A DNA stretch of 64,000 bases. Source: Planotetraspora mira (GTDB lineage: Bacteria > Actinomycetota > Actinomycetes > Streptosporangiales > Streptosporangiaceae). Under the pieces are notes generated by a model. It had not been told where the DNA came from and made no database searches. It saw nothing but the letters and a program-made list of their open reading frames with translations. The DNA lies in NCBI RefSeq assembly GCF_016863275.1, contig NZ_BOOO01000033.1, forward strand, positions 62,001 through 126,000. The letters run 5' to 3'. Every line of letters starts with the position of its first letter. The first letter of the stretch is position 1. Below are positions 54,909 to 61,540 of the stretch, piece by piece. A program made the position numbers and the translations under genes.

Positions 54909-55405
54909 CGTGATCATGCACAGGTTCGGAGAAGGTGCCGCTGACCTGCGGGTCCACAATTCGTGATCATGTAGGGATTCGTGGATTCCCCCCCGACCAG
55001 CCCTTTCCTCCGTCGTGATCATGCACACATTCGGGGAAAGCGGTGCTGACCTGCGGACTCGGTATTCGTGATCATGCGCAGGTTCGGAAAAGGTAGCGAT
55101 GGCCTGCGGATACGGCATCCGTGATCATGCAGGGCCGTACGGGTCCGTCATGTGAGTCGACCGGGAGGCATGGTTGCGGGCCTTCAAGCGGCGCCGGCCG
55201 CTGGAAGAGCGTTGATGGGGTATGCCGCGGGTCGCGCATGATCAGGCCATGGGAACAGGCTGGTCAAGGGTCGGATGCACGAAGGTGTGCATGATCACGG
55301 ATGTAGTATCCGCAGCTCAGCGCCGCTTTCCCCGAATCTGCGCATGATCACGTGCGGAGTTGGGGCTGGTCATCGGCCATAACCCCGAATGTGTGCATGA
55401 TCACG
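54909..55405. repeat. 53-bp repeat array C (facing arms)
   Basis: Forward cores start at 54909, 54962, 55014, 55067 and 55120 (intervals 53, 52, 53, 53). Inverted cores end at about 55246 (degenerate), 55299, 55352 and 55405, all 53 bp apart. TTCGG and TGACCTGC/TGACCAGC blocks recur inside units. The centre (about 55134-55232) is unrelated sequence, not a hairpin. The array fills most of the 762-bp gap between the POT gene and the secreted-protein gene, which are divergent. The last ~80 bp carry the promoter region of the latter. Confidence 0.9.
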
Positions 55406-55486
55406 TTGGGGGCGGGGGTGGTTTTGCTCATTGGGGTGTGTGTCAGGGGCGGGGGGATTACCTCCGGCTGCGTACGGTCACTGGCC

Positions 55487-56665
55487 ATGATGAGACGTTT
55501 GATTGCGACGCCTATCCTCGGACTGGCGGTTACGTTGGCGGCCGGTTCGGCCCCGGCGACGGCCGCCGATGAACTGGCCATCCGATCCATCACGGTGAAG
55601 CCGGGAACCCCTGTGGTGGGGCCGTCGGGTTCGGTCAAGGTCGTGATCGAGGTAATGGCGCGGGGTGCGACCGCCGTCTCCGTTCTCCTCGAACCCGGCC
55701 GTACCGGCCCGGTGACTCCAGATGGCCCCAAGACTCCACCGGCGCCTGACGTCCCGCAGTCGCCCGGCAACCCCGGCAATGGCGTACCGGGAGTCCCTGC
55801 TCAGCCCCCAGCGCCGGCTCAGGTGCCGATCCCGCTTCAGGCTCCCGCCCAGGCTCCTGCGCAGGTTTCCTCGCAGGCCCCGGCCCAGGTCCCCGCGCCG
55901 CAGGTCGTTCCGTCTAAGCCGCCTGCTCCGGTCCAGGCCCCGGCGCCTGCGCAGGCCGCCCAGGCGAAGGCTCCCGCGCCTGCTCCTGCGCAAGCCCCCG
56001 CCCAGGCGAAGGTGCCTGCTCCGGTTCGGCCCCCGGCTCAGGCGCCGCCTCCCGCGCAGGCCAAGGTTCCCGCCCAGGCGCCGGCGCAGATCCCGGCGCA
56101 GACCGGGAGCGCTCGTCCGACCACGCCCGCGTCCACTACGCCCGCCGCCGTCCCGAGTGCGCACACCATCCCGCGTGGCCCCATGCGGGCCGCTGCCACG
56201 GCGGTCCCGAGCACCAGTAGCAGCGGCGAATGGGAGACCTGGCTGTTCCTGCCGGAGAAGCCGTTGTCGCGGTGGTACCCCAGCGGCCAGTGGACGGTGA
56301 CGGCCACCGCAAGGAACGCGGCAGGCACCGTCGTCACCTCTCGGACGATCTTCTTCCTCAAGAGGGAGACCGCGATCGAAGGTGTGAACGTCGTCCGCAA
56401 CGACAACCAGGTTCGCATCACCGGAACGCTGTTGCGTGTCGACCCGCTCGGGCGGGTGGACTACCGGCCGTTCGCCGGTCAGTCGGTGGCCCTGTGCTTC
56501 CGGCCCGCCGGCACGGGGACCTGGCGCACGATGGGCACGGCCGTCACCGACAAGAACGGCTGGTTCAGCGGCCGCCTTCGCGGAATGGGCGATGGCGTCT
56601 GGCGTGCGGAATATGAGGGCACCGGTCACTATGCCGGTGACATCAGTGCCGATAAGAACCCATAA
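55487..56665 (+). CDS. Secreted Pro/Ala-rich protein
   Basis: 392 aa from the ATG at 55487, where a signal peptide begins (RRLIATPILGLAVTLAAG, cleavage near ATAAD); the open frame extends back to 55352 through the repeat array. Domains: a short N-terminal beta domain (about 28-70), a ~150-residue Pro/Ala/Gln/Val linker with many PAQAPAQ units, and a C-terminal Ig-like domain with LGRVDYRPFAGQSVALCF and GTGHYAGD. A TACGGT hexamer lies nine bases before the ATG, so the mRNA may be leaderless. Likely cell-wall spanning; function unknown. Confidence 0.8.
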   Translation: MMRRLIATPILGLAVTLAAGSAPATAADELAIRSITVKPGTPVVGPSGSVKVVIEVMARGATAVSVLLEPGRTGPVTPDGPKTPPAPDVPQSPGNPGNGVPGVPAQPPAPAQVPIPLQAPAQAPAQVSSQAPAQVPAPQVVPSKPPAPVQAPAPAQAAQAKAPAPAPAQAPAQAKVPAPVRPPAQAPPPAQAKVPAQAPAQIPAQTGSARPTTPASTTPAAVPSAHTIPRGPMRAAATAVPSTSSSGEWETWLFLPEKPLSRWYPSGQWTVTATARNAAGTVVTSRTIFFLKRETAIEGVNVVRNDNQVRITGTLLRVDPLGRVDYRPFAGQSVALCFRPAGTGTWRTMGTAVTDKNGWFSGRLRGMGDGVWRAEYEGTGHYAGDISADKNP

Positions 56666-56943
56666 ATCGTAATAAATTCCCTCTTTGCCTTGAAAATCGC
56701 ATAATCGCCCAGGCTGGGGTGTTCTCGCTGCTCGTTCCTGCCCGGCTCCCTCGCGGAGCCGGGAATTTTTCTGCTATTCGCGCAATTTCCAGACCTGTAC
56801 GGCTTTCGCCGACAAGACTCGCGATTAAAAGTAATAGATGGGGTAGAGAGGGCAACCGAAAACGATGTCCGGCGTCCATAGTGAGTGAGCCCGGACCGTC
56901 ACGGTCCGGGCGTCGGGGACAAGGAAGCGCGAGGGAACCGCTT
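56666..56943. other. AT-rich gap upstream of the RamR-like gene
   Basis: Two AT-rich patches (about 56650-56710 and 56765-56845) stand out from the GC-rich surroundings and probably hold the terminator of the secreted-protein gene and the promoter of the regulator gene. No coding frame is supported. Confidence 0.35.
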
Positions 56944-57600
56944 GTGATTCGTCTGCTGCTCGCCGAGGACATGCACCTGATCCGTAAGGCTCTGATCGCG
57001 CTTCTGTCCTGCGAGGGCGACCTGGAGGTGGTCGCCGAGACCGCGAGAGGCGAGGAGATCGTCAGGCTCGCCTGTCTCCGCCGGCCGGACGTCGCCCTCC
57101 TCGACATCGGGATGCCCGGGATCGACGGGCTGACTGCGGCCTCCGAACTGCACCGGCGATTACCCACCTGCAAGACGGTGATCCTCACCGGCCTAGGCAC
57201 GCCCCTGGCCCTGCGCCGGGCGCTGGACGCCAATGTGCGGGGTTTCATCGTGAAGGACGCCGAGCCCGGCCATCTCGTCGACTGCATCCGCCGTGTGTAC
57301 GCCGGTGAGCGAGTGGTCGACCCCGAACTCGCGGCGGCCGCGCTCGACACGGACGGCAACCCGCTCACAGCCCGCGAACTGGACATCCTGGAGACCGCCG
57401 CCGCGGGGGCCACCGTCAGCGAGATAGCCGAGCGGCTTTCGCTCTCGCATGGAACGGTCCGGAACTACTTATCCCGCATCCTCACCAAGCTCGGCGCCCG
57501 GTCACGCGTGGAGGCGATTCAGATCGCCTCCGAGTCGGGCTGGTTGTGGCCGGCCAACGGGCGCGAGATCGGCATCCTCCGCCAGCGCCCCCGGCGCTGA
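56944..57600 (+). CDS. RamR-like orphan response regulator
   Basis: 218 aa from the GTG at 56944, with GAGGGA upstream; the frame extends back to 56719 without conservation. Receiver: LAEDMHLIRKAL, phospho-acceptor D54 in LLDIGMPG, and FIVKDAEPG; output: LTARELDILETAAAGATVSEIA and GTVRNYLSRILTKLG. All receiver residues are intact. No kinase gene is adjacent. In SapB clusters an orphan NarL-type regulator, RamR, activates ramCSAB. Position beside the lanthipeptide genes, convergent across array D, supports that role. Confidence 0.85.
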   Translation: MIRLLLAEDMHLIRKALIALLSCEGDLEVVAETARGEEIVRLACLRRPDVALLDIGMPGIDGLTAASELHRRLPTCKTVILTGLGTPLALRRALDANVRGFIVKDAEPGHLVDCIRRVYAGERVVDPELAAAALDTDGNPLTARELDILETAAAGATVSEIAERLSLSHGTVRNYLSRILTKLGARSRVEAIQIASESGWLWPANGREIGILRQRPRR

Positions 57601-57640
57601 CCGAGGGGAGCAGTTCGCGCGGGTGGCGCAGACGACGGGT

Positions 57641-57900
57641 GGTGATCATGCACCGGCCCGGCCAACGCTGGGATCGTGCATGATCATGAACGGTGTTCCG
57701 GCAGGTCAGGCTTGCCGTACGCGAATGGCCGCATGATCACGCCAACGGAAGGTGCTGGTCACGCAGGTTGATCGCGAACTTGTGCATGATCACGGCGGGG
57801 AAAGGGGCTGGTAGGCAGGCATGATCACGAATCTGTGCATGATCACGCATGGGAAGTGGGCAGGTGGGAGCGGGTGATCACGAACCTGTGCATGATCACG
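57641..57900. repeat. 53-bp repeat array D (mostly inverted arm)
   Basis: One forward core at 57641 faces inverted cores ending at 57688, 57741, 57794, 57847 and 57900, all 53 bp apart. Two shorter secondary copies end at 57829 and 57882, each 18 bp before a full core. The forward core and the first inverted core can pair as a 12-bp stem with a 22-nt loop. The last core supplies the stop codon of the ABC gene at 57896. The array separates the convergent RamR-like and ABC genes. Confidence 0.9.
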
Positions 57901-59593
57901 CCAAAGAATGGGGGAGGCGGTGATCCGCCCACAGGCCGACGAGGTCGGCGTACAGCGGTGAGGCGCCGACCAGTTCCTCATGCGTCCCGAGCAGGACGCG
58001 GGTGCCGTCCATGACCAGGACCCGCCGGGCGCGGAGCGCTGAGGAGATCCGATGGGCGACGACGATCAGCGTCCCCCCTCGCGCGGCGAACGCGGCCTCG
58101 GCCCTGGCCTCTGCGGCGGGGTCGAGATGGCAGGTCGCCTCGTCGAGCACGACCAGCCGCGCGGGCGACAGATAGGTCCTGGCCAGCGCGATCAACTGCC
58201 GCTCTCCCGCAGACAGTTCGGCGGGGTCGATCTCGGCGTGGTAGCCGTCGAACCGCTGGGCCAGGTCGGCCAGGCCGAAGGCGGCCACCGCCTCGTCGAC
58301 CGCCCCGGCGGGCGCCTCAGGGGCGAGGTAGGTGAGGTTGTCGGCGAGGCTTCCGTGGAAGACGTAGGCCTCCTGCGGGATCAGCGCCCGCGCCGCCTCG
58401 TGCGCCTTACTCGCGGGGACGCCGCCGATCAGCACGGAGCCCTCGGCCGGCCGCAGCACTCCGGCCACGAGGCCGGCGAGGGTGGACTTGCCGATCCCGC
58501 TCGGCCCGACCACCGCCAGGTGGTCGCCTTCGGGCACGACCAGGTCGAGACCGTCGATCACCGGCTCCGCCTCGGGGCCGTACGCGAAGACGACTCCGCT
58601 CAGCTTCAGCCCCGTGCCCTCGGGGCGCGTCCGCGGCTCAGTGACCTCCGGCGTGGCCGCACTGCCGAGGATCCGCTCCAACGTGACGGCCAGCCGTACG
58701 CCGCTGACGCCCAGCCCCTGGACGAGCCCGGACAGCGCGGGCGTGAGCGACTGCATGACGTAGGTGAGCGCGCCGAGGACCACCCCCGCCGTCAGCCCCT
58801 GGCCGATCAGCCACGGTGTGCCCGCGAGCAGCAGGAGGATGGGCAGCCAGCCGCCCACGGCGAGCGACAACGTGCGGGTGGCCGTGACCCGGGCCAGCGC
58901 GCGGGCGGCCCGGGCCTGGTCGCCGATCTCGCGGCCCACGGTGGCGGCGACGCGGACCTCGGCTCCGCAGGCCGCGACGTCGCGCAGACCGCCGGCCATG
59001 ACGGCGACCGCCGAGGCCGTCCGCTCGTCGGCCAGGATGAAGTCCCGCTGCCGCCGGGCCAGAGCGGGCAGGGACACGAGGAACAGCACCAGGCCGAGCA
59101 GCACGGGAGGAAGCACGAGCGGCACGACGGCCGGCGCGAGCGTCATCATGCCGAGCGCCACGCTGACCAGCGTGAACACGAACGACCTCACCACTGTGAT
59201 GATCGCTCCGAATGCGTCCCTGGCGAGCTCGACCTGATGGTTCATCCGGGCCACCGCCGCGGCGTCGCCGTCACGCCCCGCCCGCAACGCTGCGGAGACC
59301 ACGTGGGTCAGCAGGTCGTCGCGGAAGGGCTCGACCACCGCGGCGATGTTCAGCAGGATCTGCCGGGCCGCGACGGCCGCCAGCAGCCAGGAGGCGGCGA
59401 GCAGGGCCAGCCAGGCGAGCCCGGTCCCCGGACGCCCCGCCGCGAACCCGTCGTCGACCGCCCGCGCCACCGCGTGGCCTCCCGCGAACGCGGGCACCAC
59501 CTCGGCCAGCGACCAGGCGCCCAGACGGGCGATCCGGTACGGCTCCCGCGACAACGACCGGCGCAGGAAGATCCGCACGAGCCCGCCCCTCAT
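57896..59593 (-). CDS. Lanthipeptide-cluster ABC half-transporter (RamB-like)
   Basis: 565 aa, start in an ATGA overlap with the RamA-like gene. Membrane domain with six segments, then an ATPase with Walker A GPSGIGKSTLAG, Q-loop ALIPQEAYVF, signature LSAGERQLIAL, Walker B LVVLDEATCHLD and H-loop VAHR. All catalytic residues are present. It probably forms a heterodimer with the RamA-like protein to export the mature peptide. Its stop codon TGA is part of the last core of array D. Confidence 0.9.
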   Translation of the reverse strand: MRGGLVRIFLRRSLSREPYRIARLGAWSLAEVVPAFAGGHAVARAVDDGFAAGRPGTGLAWLALLAASWLLAAVAARQILLNIAAVVEPFRDDLLTHVVSAALRAGRDGDAAAVARMNHQVELARDAFGAIITVVRSFVFTLVSVALGMMTLAPAVVPLVLPPVLLGLVLFLVSLPALARRQRDFILADERTASAVAVMAGGLRDVAACGAEVRVAATVGREIGDQARAARALARVTATRTLSLAVGGWLPILLLLAGTPWLIGQGLTAGVVLGALTYVMQSLTPALSGLVQGLGVSGVRLAVTLERILGSAATPEVTEPRTRPEGTGLKLSGVVFAYGPEAEPVIDGLDLVVPEGDHLAVVGPSGIGKSTLAGLVAGVLRPAEGSVLIGGVPASKAHEAARALIPQEAYVFHGSLADNLTYLAPEAPAGAVDEAVAAFGLADLAQRFDGYHAEIDPAELSAGERQLIALARTYLSPARLVVLDEATCHLDPAAEARAEAAFAARGGTLIVVAHRISSALRARRVLVMDGTRVLLGTHEELVGASPLYADLVGLWADHRLPHSLA

Positions 59594-61281
59594 GAGGCCC
59601 CCTGGAAGACCGCCCGGTAGTCCGGGTCGTCCCACAGCGACTCGTGCGTGCCATGCGCGCGGACGCGGCCGTTCTCCAGCCAGACGACCTGGTCGGCCCG
59701 GGCGGCCGTGGTGACCCGATGGGCCACGACCAGGCGGGTGCGGTCGGCCAGCCGGCCGGTGAGCGCGCGGCTGACCTGGCGCTCGGTGAGGGTGTCGAGG
59801 CTCGACATGGCGTCGTCGAGGATCAGCAGCCGCTCGGCCTGGGCGAACGCCCGGGCGAGGCCGACGCGCTGGGCCTGGCCGCCCGACATCGGCGCCTCCG
59901 CCATCGGGGTGGCGTATCCCCGGGGCAGGCGGCGGATGAACGCGTCGGCGCAGGCATCCTGCGACGCGGCGTGGATGCGGCCGGCGTCCGGCCACCGCTG
60001 CCCGAAGCCGACGGCGTCGCCGACGGTGGCGCCGAGCAGGACCGGGCGCTCGAACGCGTACCCGACCGCGCGGCGCAGATGGTCACGCCCGATCTCCGGC
60101 AGCGGGACGCCGTCGAGCATCACCGACCCCCAGTCCGGGTCGACCAGCCTCCCCGCCACCGCCGCGAGCGACGACTTGCCCGAGCCCGATCGGCCGACGA
60201 CCGCCACGCAGCACCCGCCGGGGACCACCAGATCGATGTCGCTCAGCAGCGGCGTGCCGTTCGCCCGCACGGTGACCCGGCGGAACTCCAGCCGCCCGCG
60301 CCCGCCGGCCGGTGGGCGGGAGCCGTACGAGAGGGGCCGCTCCGTCAGCAGCCGTTCGAGGCGGTGAGCGGCCGACCGCGCGCGGGCGAGCCTGCCCGCG
60401 TAGCCGATCGCCGAGCCGAGGCCCGCGCCCAGGACGGCGTAGCGGGCTCCGGCGAGCAGTTCGCCGACGGTGAGGTCGCCGCTCGCGAGCCTGAGCCCGC
60501 CCACGGCGAGCACGGCCGTCTCCAGCAGCGGGATCACCACGGCGGCCTGCACGCCCGCGCGCGCGTGGAGCCGCCACAACGCCAGCCCGTGCGCACGGAG
60601 ACGGGGGAGAGGCGTGAGGACGCGGCCCACCTCCTGGTCCTGGGTGCCCGCCGCGGTGATGGTGCTCGCGCCCGCGAGGGCGCCGACGAGCCGGGCCGCG
60701 ATCTCCCCCTGGGCCTGCTGGTAACCCGCGGCGGCGGCGGTGGTCTTGCGCATGAACGCCCGGACGACGCCGACGATGGCCAGGAGTCCGGTGACGAGCG
60801 TCGCCGCCAGCCACGGATCGATGAGGGCGAGGGCGACCACGCTTCCGGCGGAGGGGATGACCAGCGAGGCGGCGGTGACGACGGCCTCGGGCGCGCGTGC
60901 GGCCTCCTCCACGTTCACCCCCGCCCGGGTCACCAGGTCACCGGTCGTGAACCGCCTGGTCATGGCCGCCCCGACGGCGAGGATGTGGCCGACCACGCGG
61001 CGGCGCAACCACAGGGCCGCGTGTGCCCCGCTCGCTCCGGACGACAGGACGCCGAGCGCGTCGCAGACCACGACGAAGATCACAAGGAGTACGGTCGCGG
61101 GCAGCCATCCATGGCCGCCCGGTGCGGTCCCGGCCAGGGCGTCGAGAGTACGGCCGAGCGCCATCGGGAGGAACAACTCCGCGACGGAACCGGCGAGCGC
61201 GGTGACGGCGAGGAGCCAGAGCCACCGTCCGCTGTGCCGCGCGGCCGCGCTGATCAGCTGGTCCGCCGCTCGTGAGGACAT
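59590..61281 (-). CDS. Lanthipeptide-cluster ABC half-transporter (RamA-like)
   Basis: 563 aa from the ATG at 61281 with AAGGGG five bases upstream; a longer frame to 61773 overlaps the precursor gene. Walker A GRSGSGKSSLAA, signature MSGGQAQRVGL and H-loop VAHR are normal, but Walker B is LLILDDAMSSLD (Asp in place of the catalytic Glu) and the Q-loop reads GYAFERPVLL (Glu for Gln). This suggests the degenerate site of a heterodimeric exporter, with RamB-like as the active partner. Confidence 0.9.
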   Translation of the reverse strand: MSSRAADQLISAAARHSGRWLWLLAVTALAGSVAELFLPMALGRTLDALAGTAPGGHGWLPATVLLVIFVVVCDALGVLSSGASGAHAALWLRRRVVGHILAVGAAMTRRFTTGDLVTRAGVNVEEAARAPEAVVTAASLVIPSAGSVVALALIDPWLAATLVTGLLAIVGVVRAFMRKTTAAAAGYQQAQGEIAARLVGALAGASTITAAGTQDQEVGRVLTPLPRLRAHGLALWRLHARAGVQAAVVIPLLETAVLAVGGLRLASGDLTVGELLAGARYAVLGAGLGSAIGYAGRLARARSAAHRLERLLTERPLSYGSRPPAGGRGRLEFRRVTVRANGTPLLSDIDLVVPGGCCVAVVGRSGSGKSSLAAVAGRLVDPDWGSVMLDGVPLPEIGRDHLRRAVGYAFERPVLLGATVGDAVGFGQRWPDAGRIHAASQDACADAFIRRLPRGYATPMAEAPMSGGQAQRVGLARAFAQAERLLILDDAMSSLDTLTERQVSRALTGRLADRTRLVVAHRVTTAARADQVVWLENGRVRAHGTHESLWDDPDYRAVFQGAS

Positions 61282-61355
61282 CGGCCCCTTCCCTGAACCT
61301 GTCCGAACCGGCCGCTCGCCGGGGCCTCGGCTGGAGCACCCCGGAGAGACGAGAG

Positions 61356-61382
61356 CCTGGGCGGCCACGAGGCCCGCCCAGG
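61356..61382 (-). terminator. Hairpin between precursor and transporter genes
   Basis: CCTGGGCGG (61356-61364) pairs perfectly with CCGCCCAGG (61374-61382) over a 9-nt loop, about 20 nt after the precursor stop. It may act as a partial terminator or mRNA-stabilising stem that leaves more precursor than transporter message. Confidence 0.6.
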
Positions 61383-61402
61383 TCTGTCGTGCTAAATCGT
61401 CA

Positions 61403-61540
61403 TCAGCCGCAGAGCAGGCTGAGGCTGCTGTTCTCGTGCGGAGTGCAGGCCAGCAGGCTGAGGTTGCTGCCGCCGCCGCCACCGTGACCGTGACCGTGAC
61501 CACCGGGGGTCTCGAGGGTCTGCAGGTCGAGAAGTGCCAT
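61403..61540 (-). CDS. Class III lanthipeptide precursor (SapB/AmfS-like)
   Basis: 45 aa. The leader MALLDLQTLETP is almost identical to that of AmfS/RamS peptides and holds the LLDLQ recognition motif. A hinge of Gly and His (residues 13-24, with HGHGH) follows. The core has two ring motifs: S25-x2-S28-x3-C32, matching the labionin pattern, and S38-x2-S41-x2-C44, one residue shorter than usual. AAGGAGG lies nine bases before the ATG, inside the end of the synthetase gene, whose TAA abuts this ATG. The product should be a SapB-like morphogenetic surfactant peptide. Confidence 0.93.
   Translation of the reverse strand: MALLDLQTLETPGGHGHGHGGGGGSNLSLLACTPHENSSLSLLCG

Noticed and set aside
55352-55486. 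N-terminal extension of the secreted Pro/Ala-rich protein
   Set aside because: The open frame runs back through array C, including its last core. A proper signal peptide begins at 55487.
57790-57981. Small minus-strand open frame in array D
   Set aside because: It is made of repeat cores; similar phantom frames with VIMH or CMIT motifs arise in every array because of the repeat sequence.
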